A stretch of DNA of 64,000 bases. It comes from Ancylobacter amanitiformis (GTDB lineage: Bacteria > Pseudomonadota > Alphaproteobacteria > Rhizobiales > Xanthobacteraceae). Each line of letters opens with the position of its first letter. Position 1 is the stretch's first letter. A program made the position numbers and the translations under genes. The notes under the pieces are model-generated. The model ran no database searches and had not been told where the DNA came from. It saw only the letters and a program-made list of their open reading frames with translations. Location: positions 1-64,000 of the forward strand of contig NZ_JAUSVR010000015.1 in NCBI RefSeq assembly GCF_030814815.1, in the 5' to 3' direction. Shown one piece after another: positions 56,109 to 64,000 of this stretch.

Positions 56109-57182
56109 CTACGGCGTGATGGCCACCTTGAGCACGCCGTCGCGCTGGTGCGCGAACAGGTCATAGGCCGCTTCGATGTCGTCCAGCTTGAAGCGGTGGG
56201 TCACCAGCGGCTTGAGGTCGACGCGGCCGGAGGCGATGACGTCGATCAGCCGGCGCATGCGCTCCTTGCCGCCTGGGCAGAGCGTGGTGACGATCTTGTT
56301 GTCGCCGAGGCCGGCCGAGAAGGCACCGAGCGGAATCCGCAGGTCGGTGGAATAGACGCCGAGCGAGGACAGCGTGCCGCCCGGGCGCAGCACCTTGAGC
56401 GCTGATTCGAAGGTATTCTGCGTGCCGAGCGCCTCGATGGCGACATCGACGCCGCGCCCGTCGGTCAGCGCCAGGATCTGCTCGACCACGTCGCCCTGTT
56501 TGAAATCGACCACATGGCTGGCGCCGAGCCGGGCGGCGATGGCGAGGCGCTCGGGCACCGTGTCGACGCCGATGATGCGCGTCGCCCCCTTCAGCTTCGC
56601 GCCGGCCACCGCGCACAGGCCGATCGGGCCCAGCGCGAACACTGCCACCGTGTCGCCGATCTGCACCGCGCCGCTCTCCGCGCCGGAAAAGCCGGTGGAC
56701 ATGATGTCCGGGCACATCAGTACTTCTTCGTCGCTCAGTTCGTCCGGCACCGGGGCGAGATTGGCCAGGGCATCGGGCACCAGCACATATTCGGCCTGCG
56801 CGCCGTCTATGGTGTTACCGAACTTCCAGCCGCCCATGGCCTTGAAACCGTGCTTGGTGCCCGGCCCGTCCTGCGAGCCGCAGCCGCACAGGCAGGCATA
56901 GGAATGCCCGCTCGGCGTGATGGCACCGGCGATGACGCGCTGGCCCTCGCGATATCCCGTGACCTGCGAGCCGAGCTTGGCGATCACGCCGACCGGCTCA
57001 TGGCCGATGGTGAGGCCCCGGGCGACGGGGTACTCGCCCTTGAGGATGTGCACGTCCGTGCCGCAGATCGTGGTGGTGGTGATTTTCACCAATGCGTCGA
57101 GCGGCCCCACATCGGGGATCGGCTTCTCGTCGAGAACGATGCGTCCGTTCTCGACGAAGATGGCGGCTTTCATCTTGGGCAT
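56109..57182 (-). CDS. Zinc-dependent alcohol dehydrogenase family protein
   Basis: Medium-chain dehydrogenase similar to bacterial secondary-alcohol/isopropanol dehydrogenases. The 357-residue product has the catalytic zinc residues in TICGTDVHILKG (Cys40) and GHEPVGVI (His61, Glu62), and the Rossmann segment FALGPIGLCAVAGAKLKGATRIIGVDTVPERL, whose Asp after beta-2 suggests NAD(H). The structural zinc loop has only three cysteines (ACLCGCGSQDGPG) instead of four, so that site is probably lost. Upstream of it, engB is on the same strand about 127 bases away. Confidence 0.92.
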   Translation of the reverse strand: MPKMKAAIFVENGRIVLDEKPIPDVGPLDALVKITTTTICGTDVHILKGEYPVARGLTIGHEPVGVIAKLGSQVTGYREGQRVIAGAITPSGHSYACLCGCGSQDGPGTKHGFKAMGGWKFGNTIDGAQAEYVLVPDALANLAPVPDELSDEEVLMCPDIMSTGFSGAESGAVQIGDTVAVFALGPIGLCAVAGAKLKGATRIIGVDTVPERLAIAARLGASHVVDFKQGDVVEQILALTDGRGVDVAIEALGTQNTFESALKVLRPGGTLSSLGVYSTDLRIPLGAFSAGLGDNKIVTTLCPGGKERMRRLIDVIASGRVDLKPLVTHRFKLDDIEAAYDLFAHQRDGVLKVAITP

Positions 57183-57280
57183 GACAGGCTCCGGGTTGAC
57201 GAGCCGTCAGAATAGGCCACGCCGTGGAAGCCGCCATGACGCCGGTCAATCGCCGGCTCAGCGTATGCCAGCCGGCGGGT

Positions 57281-57322
57281 CTCAGGCGGCAGACCTCAGG
57301 CGGCGGGTCTCAGGCGGCGGGG
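57281..57322. repeat. 14-bp tandem repeat overlapping the engB 3' end
   Basis: Three adjacent units CTCAGGCGGC plus four bases (57281-57294, 57295-57308, 57309-57322). The engB stop codon lies in the third unit, and each unit repeats the same stop triplet on the minus strand. Looks like slippage at the gene end. Confidence 0.8.
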
Positions 57323-58059
57323 CCCATGCCGCGCTCCGCCATGAGCCGCACCACGGCGGCGCGCAGTTCGGCGATGCCGCTGCCCTCCCGGCTGGAGGTG
57401 GGGAAGACGGTGGGGAAGGCGGCCGGGCGGCGGGCGAGGCCGGCCTGCGTCTCCGCGATGCGCTGCTCCAGCTCGCCGCCTCTGAGCTGGTCGGCCTTGG
57501 TCAGCACGATGGCATAGGAAACGGCGGCCTTGTCCAGCCCGTCGAGAATCTCGATGTCCACCGGCTTGAGGCCGTGGCGGGCATCGATCAGCACGAAGAC
57601 GCGGGCGAGATTGGCGCGGCCACGCAGATAGGCGCGGACGGTGGCGGTCCAGGCGTCGACCTTTTCCTTGGGCGCCTTGGCAAAGCCGTAGCCCGGCATG
57701 TCGACCAGGGTCAGGTCCGGGCCGACACCGAAGAAGATCAGTTCCTGCGTGCGCCCCGGCGTCACCGAGGTGCGCGCCAGCGCCTTGCGGCCGGTGAGCG
57801 CGTTGACAAGGCTGGACTTGCCCACATTGGAGCGGCCGGCCAGCGCAATCTCGATGCCCCGCATGGCGGGAAGGGTCGGGATGGTGGGCGCGGCGGAAAT
57901 GAACTGCCATTCGCCCGCGAACAGCTTGCGGCCGGCCTCGGTCAGCGCCGCGTCCTCCGGCGGGGCCGGTGCGGAAGCCTGGGCCGAAGCCTGGGCCGAA
58001 TCCTGACGCGTGGCATCGGCCGGGGCGTGGGCGGGAAGGTCTTTGTCGGGAGTGCTCAT
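57310..58059 (-). CDS. engB: Ribosome biogenesis GTPase EngB (YihA/YsxC)
   Basis: Essential TRAFAC GTPase for 50S assembly. The 249-residue protein has an N-terminal Ala/Pro/Gln-rich tail (about 1-35, including AQASAQASA) and the G motifs GRSNVGKS (75-82), DMPGYG, and TKAD, followed by the C-terminal SSREGSGIAELRAAV. ATG 58059 fits the family; the open frame runs upstream through the yidC antisense region. Reads after yidC in the rpmH-rnpA-yidC-engB order. Confidence 0.95.
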   Translation of the reverse strand: MSTPDKDLPAHAPADATRQDSAQASAQASAPAPPEDAALTEAGRKLFAGEWQFISAAPTIPTLPAMRGIEIALAGRSNVGKSSLVNALTGRKALARTSVTPGRTQELIFFGVGPDLTLVDMPGYGFAKAPKEKVDAWTATVRAYLRGRANLARVFVLIDARHGLKPVDIEILDGLDKAAVSYAIVLTKADQLRGGELEQRIAETQAGLARRPAAFPTVFPTSSREGSGIAELRAAVVRLMAERGMGPAA

Positions 58060-58220
58060 GTAGCGCTTATCGACCGGCCGGCGGCGTTCCGCAAGCCGGG
58101 CGGTGCCGGGCGGGCGGAGGGCAGGCTTGAAAGACGAGCGGCGCGAACCGCTCCAGAGCCGTTCGCGCCGCCTGATGGATGAACCGGCCGGGTCACGCCG
58201 GGCGGGTGGTGAGGGGCGCT

Positions 58221-60035
58221 TCAGCCGGCCTTGGGCTTCTTCTTGCGGATGAACGTGTCCCGAAGATTGTCCCAGAGTTCGACCTTCACGCCGTTGCGAC
58301 GCATGATGATCGACTGCTGGATCACCGAGAGAGTGTTGTTCCACGCCCAGTAGATGACCAGGCCCGATGCGAAGGACGACAGCATGAAGGTGAAGATCAG
58401 CGGCATCCAGTCGAAGATCATCTTCTGCGTCGGGTCCGGCGGGGCCGGGTTCAGCTTCATCTGCGCCCACATGGTGCAGCCCATGATGATCGGCCACACG
58501 CCGAGCATCAGGAAGTGGCCGATCACCGGCACCTGGCCGGGATCCCACGGAATGATGCCGAAGAGGTTGAAAATGGTGGTCGGGTCGGGCGCCGAAAGGT
58601 CGCGGATCCAGCCGAAGAACGGCGCGTGCCGCATTTCGATGGTGACGAACAGCACCTTGTAGAGCGCGAAGAAGACCGGGATCTGGATCAGGATAGGAAG
58701 GCAACCGGCGATCGGGTTGATCTTCTCCTTCTTGTAGATCTCCATCATCTCCTGCTGCAGCTTCACGCGATCGTCGCCGAAGCGTTCCTTGAGCGCGGCG
58801 ATTTCCGGCTGCACCGCCTTCATCTTCGCCATCGAGGCATAGCTCTTGTTGGCGAGCGGGAAGAAAATGCCCTTGAGCAGAACGGTGACGATCAGGATGG
58901 CGACGCCGAAATTGCCGACCCAGTGGTAGATCCAGTCGATCACCAGGAACAGCGGCTTGGTGATGAAATAGAACCAGCCCCAGTCGATCAGCAGGTCGAA
59001 GCGGTCGATATTGTAGCTGGCCTGGTAGCCATCGACGAGTTGCACCACCTTGGCGCCCGCAAACAGGCGGCCCTCGGTCGTGGCCTTCGCACCGGCGTCG
59101 ACGGTGACGGCATCGCCGAGGAAATCGGTCTGATAGGTGATGTCGTTGCCGGTCTGCGCGGCGGAGAAGCGCGCCTGAACCTTCTCCTTCGAGTCGGGGA
59201 TGACGGTCGCCGCCCAGTACTTGTCGGTGATGCCGAGCCAGCCGCCGACCGACGGGAAGGTGACGCTCTTCTTCTCCGCGATGTCGTGGTACTTGATTTC
59301 GTGCAGCCCGCCCTCCGAGGTCACGCCGATCAGGCCCTCGTGCAGGATGTAGTAGCCGAGCGTGTGCGGCGTGCCGTGGCGCGAGACGAGCGCGTAGGGG
59401 TGCAGCGCCACTGGCGCGCCGGTCGTGTTCTCCACCTCGTCGGCGACGTGGAACATGTAGTTCTCGTCGATCGTCAGGGTGCGGCGGAAGAGAAGGCCCG
59501 CGCCATTGTCCCAGGTCAGCACCAGCGGCGCCTGCGGCGTCAGCCGGGCGCCCTCCGGGGCGGTCCACAGGGTGTCGCCGTCCGGCACCTTCACGCTGGC
59601 ACCCGCGCCGGGCACCCAGCCGAATTCGGCATAGAACGGGCTGGGCGCGCCCGAGGGCGAAAGCAGCACGATGATCGGGCTGTCGGGCTGCACGGTCTCG
59701 CGATAATTCTTGAGCGAGAGGTCGTCGAGCCGTCCGCCCTTGAGCGCCACCGAGCCGATGACGCGCGGCGTGTCGACGATGACGCGCGGCGAGCGGGCGA
59801 GGGCTTCCTCGCGGGTCGCCGGCTTTGCGGCGATGGCGCCGGGGGCGGGAGCGGTGGTGCCGGGAGCGGGCTCGACGCCCGGCTGCGGCGCGGTGGAACC
59901 CTGACCGGATGGCTGCGCCGTCTGCTGCTGGCGCTGCTGTTCCATTTGCGGGATGCCGGAGAAGTACTGCCAGGCGATCAGCACGGCCATCGAAAGCACG
60001 ATGGCGACGATCATGTTGCGGTTTTCGGACGTCAT
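58221..60035 (-). CDS. yidC: Membrane protein insertase YidC
   Basis: Inserts and folds inner-membrane proteins, alone or with SecYEG. The 604-residue protein has the N-terminal anchor ([20 protein letters not shown]), a Pro/Gly-rich linker, a large periplasmic beta domain (about 70-350) and the C-terminal core with five helices, including [24 protein letters not shown] and [43 protein letters not shown] segments (listed in parts), holding the conserved Arg of the groove. Overlaps the end of rnpA by 4 bases (ATGA). It ends with a basic KKKPKAG tail. Confidence 0.97.
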   Translation of the reverse strand: MTSENRNMIVAIVLSMAVLIAWQYFSGIPQMEQQRQQQTAQPSGQGSTAPQPGVEPAPGTTAPAPGAIAAKPATREEALARSPRVIVDTPRVIGSVALKGGRLDDLSLKNYRETVQPDSPIIVLLSPSGAPSPFYAEFGWVPGAGASVKVPDGDTLWTAPEGARLTPQAPLVLTWDNGAGLLFRRTLTIDENYMFHVADEVENTTGAPVALHPYALVSRHGTPHTLGYYILHEGLIGVTSEGGLHEIKYHDIAEKKSVTFPSVGGWLGITDKYWAATVIPDSKEKVQARFSAAQTGNDITYQTDFLGDAVTVDAGAKATTEGRLFAGAKVVQLVDGYQASYNIDRFDLLIDWGWFYFITKPLFLVIDWIYHWVGNFGVAILIVTVLLKGIFFPLANKSYASMAKMKAVQPEIAALKERFGDDRVKLQQEMMEIYKKEKINPIAGCLPILIQIPVFFALYKVLFVTIEMRHAPFFGWIRDLSAPDPTTIFNLFGIIPWDPGQVPVIGHFLMLGVWPIIMGCTMWAQMKLNPAPPDPTQKMIFDWMPLIFTFMLSSFASGLVIYWAWNNTLSVIQQSIIMRRNGVKVELWDNLRDTFIRKKKPKAG

Positions 60036-60433
60036 GGCAGCTTCTCTCCGTCGGCGCGGGCCACAGGCTGCGCCGCGCTGTCGCGTGCAGGCCTGGGCGG
60101 ACGTCGGCTTCCCGAATGAAGGCGGGCGATGCCCCGCTCGATGTCGTTGATGAGATCGGCAAAGGGGACGCCGAGCGCGGCGCGCCGGGCGACGATTACA
60201 TAATCGAAGCCGGACTTGCCCGCGCGTGGCAGGGCATCCCGCACGGCGGCGCGCAGGCGTCGGCGGATGCGATTCCGCTCGACGGCATTGCCGTGCTTCT
60301 TTGTGACGGTAAGCCCGATGCGCGGGCAGTGTTCATCCGCGCGTGCGCGGCCCTGCAGCAGCAGGGCGCCCGAATTGGCGCGCAGCCCGGAGGCTGCGGC
60401 CACAAAGTCCTTGCGCTTGACGATCCGGTCCAT
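60032..60433 (-). CDS. rnpA: Ribonuclease P protein component
   Basis: Protein subunit of RNase P that helps the catalytic RNA cut tRNA 5' leaders. The 133-residue protein has the start [14 protein letters not shown] and the RNR signature [21 protein letters not shown] that binds RNA, followed by [12 protein letters not shown]. The C-terminus is extended with Pro/Arg-rich sequence. It sits between rpmH and yidC, as usual. Confidence 0.95.
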   Translation of the reverse strand: MDRIVKRKDFVAAASGLRANSGALLLQGRARADEHCPRIGLTVTKKHGNAVERNRIRRRLRAAVRDALPRAGKSGFDYVIVARRAALGVPFADLINDIERGIARLHSGSRRPPRPARDSAAQPVARADGEKLP

Positions 60434-60498
60434 GGCGGGGCGCCGATCCTCAGGCAGCAGGGCGGCGCGCCCCAGCCATATGGGGCCGAAGAACGGAA

Positions 60499-60633
60499 TC
60501 AGGCGGACAGGCGCTTGCGGCCATGGGCCCGCCGGGCATTGAGGATCTTGCGGCCGTTGCGGGTCGCCATGCGCGCACGGAAGCCGTGCCGCCGGGCGCG
60601 CACGAGCTTGCTCGGTTGATAAGTGCGCTTCAC
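60499..60633 (-). CDS. rpmH: 50S ribosomal protein L34
   Basis: Small basic ribosomal protein; 44 residues starting at a GTG (60633) with GGAG nine bases upstream: (M/V)[17 protein letters not shown] and [20 protein letters not shown] are canonical. Missed by simple gene finders because of its length and GTG start. First gene of rpmH-rnpA-yidC-engB. Confidence 0.96.
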   Translation of the reverse strand: MKRTYQPSKLVRARRHGFRARMATRNGRKILNARRAHGRKRLSA

Positions 60634-61052
60634 GGGTCTATCTCCGCTAGTTCGAAAACGCTGCCTCGATCGGAATGCTTCCCACATCCGGCGGACCACG
60701 ATGCAGATCGCGACGTCCAGCGCACATGCGGGAGGCAACCCGACCGCGAGGGCAGCCGTGGTTGGAGCGGGCTTATAGGAGGCGCGCCGGGCGAAGTCAA
60801 CGTGTGTGCGCCAACTTGTCCGGTCAATTGGATGGCGGGCCGTTGGCGGCGGCCGGCCATCCCCGCGACATGAACCGTGCGCGAGCCGCGCGATCCCGCG
60901 GCTGCCCTCTGGCGTTTGGCCGCGCGCGCCATACATCACGTGAACGCGAGCGCGTCGGGATTGGGTGCGGGCGATCGTGCGGTTTCGTCGCGGGCCCGCC
61001 GCAATTTTCGGGTCGCGTAGGGGAAGCGCGGAAAGCGCGAGCAAGGGGCACG
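60634..61052. other. Divergent gap between rpmH and the sensor kinase
   Basis: No supported gene. It holds the rpmH promoter at 60772-60800 and an rpmH leader of about 130 bases. The kinase promoter is not obvious. No DnaA-box cluster is visible. Confidence 0.6.
60772..60800 (-). promoter_or_regulatory. Strong promoter of rpmH operon
   Basis: On the minus strand TTGACT (60795-60800), a 17-base spacer and TATAAG (60772-60777), the best consensus match in the window. The start would be near 60765. Confidence 0.82.
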
Positions 61053-62657
61053 ATGGACGAGCGGCTGGAAGGCACAGGCGGCATGGCCGGGTTGCCGGGC
61101 GAGAGGCAAGCGCCCGCGTCGGCCGGCGATGGCGCGCGCGCCCTGCCGGCGGGGAGCGAGGGGGTCGCCCGTGATTCTGCCGCCCGCGATGCCGCCATGG
61201 GGGCCGCCACCGGGACACCGGCCGCGGCGCGTCATCTCGGCCTGTCCGGCAAGCTGCTGGTGTTCACCCTCGCCTTCGTGCTGCTGGCGGAAGTGCTCAT
61301 CATCGTGCCGGCGGTCGCCGCCTTCCGCATCAACTGGCTGTCCGACCGGCTGTCCGGCGCGCGCACCGCGGCCCTCGTGCTCGACGCCGCGCCCGAGGGC
61401 ATGATCTCGCCCGAACTGACGCGCGAACTGCTCGGCAGCGTGGGTGCCATCACGGTGGCGCTGAAGCGCGACAATACACGGCGCCTGCTGGTCTCCACCG
61501 AGATGCCGCCGGAGGTCGACGCCCATACCGACCTGCGCGATATCGCTCCCTGGCAGGCGGTGTCGCAGGCCTTCGATACGCTCATCGCCCATGACGGGCG
61601 GATTCTGCGCGTGGTCGGCACCCCGCCGCGCGGCGGCGGCTTCGTCGAAATCGTGCTCAGGGAAACGCCGCTGCGCAAGGCGATGCTGCGCTTCACCGGC
61701 AATATCCTGCTGGTCTCGCTGGTGATCGCCGCGCTGACCGGGGCGCTGGTCTATCTCGGGCTCGCCTGGATGTTCGTGCGGCCGATGCGCCGCCTGACGC
61801 TGCGCATGGTGGCCTTCCGCGAGAACCCGGCGGGGCCGGCGGCGGCGGTGGAGCCGCAGACCCGCATGGACGAGATCGGCCTCGCCGAGCGCGAATTCGT
61901 CGCCATGCAGCGGCAGATCGGCGAGACGCTGCAGCAGAAGAATCATCTCGCCGCGCTCGGCCTCGCCGTGTCGAAGATCAACCACGACCTGCGCAACCTG
62001 CTCGCCTCGGTGCAGCTCATTTCCGACCGCCTGGCCGACATACGCGACCCCGCGGTGCAGCGCTTCGCCCCCAAGCTGGAGGCCGCGCTCGACCGTGCCA
62101 TCGCCTATTGCGAGCAGACGCTGGCCTATGGCCGCGCGCAGGAGCCCCCGCCCGAGCAGCGCATGGTGGCGCTCGCCCCGCTGGTGAACGAGGTGCGCGA
62201 TACGCTCGGCCTCGGCGAGGAGGGCGCCGTCATCGGCTGGGTGGCCTCGATCGAGCGCGGCATGAAGGTCGATGCCGATCCCGACCAGCTGTTCCGGGTG
62301 CTGCTCAATCTCTGCCGCAACGCCATGGAGGCGCTGTCCGCCCGCGCGCCCAACGACGCGGCCCGCGACCAGATCCGCATCACCGGCCGACGCGAGGGCG
62401 CCATCGCCATCATCGAGGTGGCCGATACCGGTCCCGGCGTGCCAGAGCGCTCCCGCGAGCATCTGTTCGAGCCGTTCCAGAGCTCGGCGCGGCGCGGGGG
62501 TACCGGGCTCGGCCTGCCCATCGCCGCCGAACTGGTGCGGGCCCATGGCGGCGATATCCGCCTGGTGCCCGGCACGATCGGCGCGACCTTCCAGCTGCGC
62601 CTGCCGGATCGGCCGGTGGACCTTGGCGCCCGCCGCGCGGCCCGCTCGCATGGGTGA
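61053..62657 (+). CDS. Membrane sensor histidine kinase
   Basis: Signal-sensing kinase with no partner regulator in view. The 534-residue product (ATG 61053 after AAGGGG) has a 60-residue cytoplasmic Gly/Ala-rich start, a first membrane helix ([20 protein letters not shown]), a periplasmic sensor region of about 130 residues, a second helix ([20 protein letters not shown]), a HAMP-like linker, the H-box SKINHDLRN with His311, the N-box [10 protein letters not shown], the G1 box DTGPGVP and the G2 box [10 protein letters not shown]. The response regulator must lie elsewhere. Its stop overlaps the next gene by 8 bases. Confidence 0.92.
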   Translation: MDERLEGTGGMAGLPGERQAPASAGDGARALPAGSEGVARDSAARDAAMGAATGTPAAARHLGLSGKLLVFTLAFVLLAEVLIIVPAVAAFRINWLSDRLSGARTAALVLDAAPEGMISPELTRELLGSVGAITVALKRDNTRRLLVSTEMPPEVDAHTDLRDIAPWQAVSQAFDTLIAHDGRILRVVGTPPRGGGFVEIVLRETPLRKAMLRFTGNILLVSLVIAALTGALVYLGLAWMFVRPMRRLTLRMVAFRENPAGPAAAVEPQTRMDEIGLAEREFVAMQRQIGETLQQKNHLAALGLAVSKINHDLRNLLASVQLISDRLADIRDPAVQRFAPKLEAALDRAIAYCEQTLAYGRAQEPPPEQRMVALAPLVNEVRDTLGLGEEGAVIGWVASIERGMKVDADPDQLFRVLLNLCRNAMEALSARAPNDAARDQIRITGRREGAIAIIEVADTGPGVPERSREHLFEPFQSSARRGGTGLGLPIAAELVRAHGGDIRLVPGTIGATFQLRLPDRPVDLGARRAARSHG

Positions 62658-63969
62658 GCCGCGCCGCGCCGCTTTGTCGGGCTGCACCGCCTGGCCTCGC
62701 CTGCTCCTCGCCGCGGCGCTGGCGCTGCCCGCGCTTGGCCTGCCGGGGCTACCCGGCGTCGCCCAGACGACCCGTCAACCCGCCGATCAACCCGTCGTCG
62801 TGACGATCGCCGGCACCGGCATCCTGGTGGACGGCAAGCCCTTCGCGGTGCGCGGCGCGGCGGGCGAGGGCCCGCTGGACGAACTTGCCGCGCTCGGAGC
62901 GACCACGCTGCGCCTCTATGGCGGGGATCCCGGCCCCATGCTCGACGCGGCGCAGAAGGCCGGGCTCAAGGTGATTGCCGGTCTGTGGGTGGGACAGCCG
63001 CGCCAGGGCGCCGATTATGGGGACGCGGCCTTCGCGGCGCGCCAGCTCGCCGATCTGGAGACCATCGTCGAAAAATACCGCCGCCATCCCGCGCTGCTGA
63101 TGTGGGGCATCGGCAACGAGGTGGAGGTCGACCTCGCCGATGATTCGGCCATATGGCCGGTGATCGAGCAAGTGGCGGCCATGGTGCGGCGGGTCGACCC
63201 CGACCACCCCACCCTCGCCGTGCTGGCCGAGACCGGCACCGACAAGGTGCGAAAGCTCATCGCCCGCGCGCCGAGCCTTGAGGTGCTGGGGCTCAATTCC
63301 TATGGCGATGCGCTCTATTCCGTCACGGCCCGCGCCCGCGAGCAGGGCTGGCGCGGGCCGATCATCGTTACCGAGCTTGGCGCGCTCGGCCAGTGGCAGG
63401 CGGCGCACGCGCCATGGGGCGCGCCCTTCGAGCCCAGTTCGACGCAGAAGGCGATCCAGCTGCGCCGCTATCTCAAGGCGCTGGGCGACACCGGAGCGAT
63501 CGTCTTCCTGTGGGGGCAGAAGCAGGAAGTGACGCCGGGCTGGCACAGCCTGCTGCTGCCCGGGGGTGAGTGGACCGAAGGCGCGGAGGCGATGGCGGAG
63601 GCCTGGGGCGGACGCGTGCCGGGCGGCAACCACGCCCCGCGCATCGTCTCCCTGCGCGTGGCGAGCGATCCCAGCGCGCCCTTCGCCAGCTGGCCGGCGG
63701 GCGGGGAGGGGGCTTTCGCGCTGGAAGCGCTCGACCCCGACGGCGACCCGATCGAGGTGCGCTGGAGCGTGATGGCCGAGAGCGCCTCGCGCGGCATTGG
63801 CGGCGACGCGGAGGCAGTGCCGCCCGCCTTTCCCGCCGCGGTGCGCCTTGCCGGGCCAACCGGCGCGCGAATCGCCGGACTGCCACCCGGCCGCTATCGC
63901 GTCTTCGTCGAGATCCTGGACGCCCGCGGCGCGGCGGCAACCGCCAACATGCCGTTCGAGGTGCGTTGA
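62650..63969 (+). CDS. Exported TIM-barrel glycosidase-like protein
   Basis: The 439-residue product begins inside the end of the kinase gene (ATG within CATGGGTGA), so translation is coupled. It has a signal peptide (LLLAAALALPALGLPGLPGV, cleaved around ALGLPGVAQ), a TIM-barrel domain (about 40-320) with the clan A pair: the acid/base Asn-Glu (N156-E157, GIGNEVEVD) and the nucleophile E242 in IIVTELGALG, and a C-terminal Ig/cadherin-like domain (about 335-435). It resembles glycoside hydrolase family 2/5-like barrels found beside other domains, but I could not name a substrate. Confidence 0.82.
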   Translation: MGEPRRAALSGCTAWPRLLLAAALALPALGLPGLPGVAQTTRQPADQPVVVTIAGTGILVDGKPFAVRGAAGEGPLDELAALGATTLRLYGGDPGPMLDAAQKAGLKVIAGLWVGQPRQGADYGDAAFAARQLADLETIVEKYRRHPALLMWGIGNEVEVDLADDSAIWPVIEQVAAMVRRVDPDHPTLAVLAETGTDKVRKLIARAPSLEVLGLNSYGDALYSVTARAREQGWRGPIIVTELGALGQWQAAHAPWGAPFEPSSTQKAIQLRRYLKALGDTGAIVFLWGQKQEVTPGWHSLLLPGGEWTEGAEAMAEAWGGRVPGGNHAPRIVSLRVASDPSAPFASWPAGGEGAFALEALDPDGDPIEVRWSVMAESASRGIGGDAEAVPPAFPAAVRLAGPTGARIAGLPPGRYRVFVEILDARGAAATANMPFEVR

Positions 63970-64000
63970 CGCCGGCCGGCCGGTGATCGCGGGCGCGGTT

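Noticed and set aside
57310-60162. A 950-codon minus-strand open frame
   Set aside because: Only the part from ATG 58059 is engB; the rest is a shifted reading of yidC.
60499-61052. Replication origin near rpmH-rnpA
   Set aside because: In some bacteria dnaA and oriC lie here, but no dnaA gene or DnaA-box cluster is visible and alphaproteobacterial origins are usually elsewhere.

Overview
The window is a GC-rich bacterial chromosome segment that reads as an alphaproteobacterium of the order Hyphomicrobiales (Rhizobiales). This rests on gene content and order (rpmI-rplT-pheS-x-pheT, lptC-lptA-lptB-rpoN-hpf-ptsN, rpmH-rnpA-yidC-engB, an NDUFA9-like SDR beside uppP, tetR-ilvC, plant-type GshA) and on dispersed intergenic repeats of a kind common in that order. 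A Xanthobacteraceae-like host (Ancylobacter, Starkeya, Xanthobacter) is my guess from overall flavour, not proven.

Bases 1-7805 are an accessory island: a type I restriction-modification locus on the minus strand (hsdM, hsdS, a 132-residue unknown gene, hsdR) behind the remains of a tyrosine integrase, all downstream of the 3' end of a tRNA-Leu(CAG) gene. The integrase has lost its middle. hsdM carries an upstream winged-helix-like extension that is out of frame with the methyltransferase body by one base, so the locus may be damaged.

Bases 8,100-29,160 are core genes: SDR/NDUFA9-like protein, uppP, an SH3 envelope protein, rpmI-rplT, pheS-unknown-pheT, a Tat-exported flavin amine oxidase, a CysZ/EI24 membrane protein, nth, DUF2244, an Ada-like protein, an SMR transporter, gpmA, dapB, and the branched-chain amino acid block ilvB-ilvN, an EamA transporter, and tetR-ilvC. 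ilvB is preceded by a clear promoter, an 18-residue leader peptide rich in Ile/Leu/Val and a terminator hairpin, a textbook attenuation layout.

Bases 29,160-47,000 mix accessory and metabolic genes: a BrnT-type toxin with an atypical antitoxin behind a perfect 16-bp palindrome, a macro-domain protein, DedA, and a putrescine module (PuuB-like oxidase, PotI/PotH/PotG transporter, divergent PuuA-like glutamine synthetase) with mutL and a small tyrosine phosphatase lying inside the same minus-strand run. Then come an LLM flavin oxidoreductase, a DUF1127 protein divergent from a LysR regulator, a VOC protein, GshA, a YbdK-type ligase and RsmE.

Bases 47,000-64,000 hold a secreted cysteine-containing protein, ubiA, a short RNase D, the lipopolysaccharide export and sigma-54 cluster (lptC, lptA, lptB, rpoN, hpf, ptsN), an XRE-like gene, a zinc alcohol dehydrogenase, engB-yidC-rnpA-rpmH read leftward, and finally an orphan sensor kinase whose 3' end overlaps a secreted TIM-barrel glycosidase-like gene. 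A strong terminator hairpin lies between lptA and lptB.

No CRISPR array, intact prophage, insertion sequence or replication origin was seen. The least explained parts are the integrase/hsdM region, the unknown gene inside the hsd operon, the BrnT locus, and the kinase-glycosidase pair.
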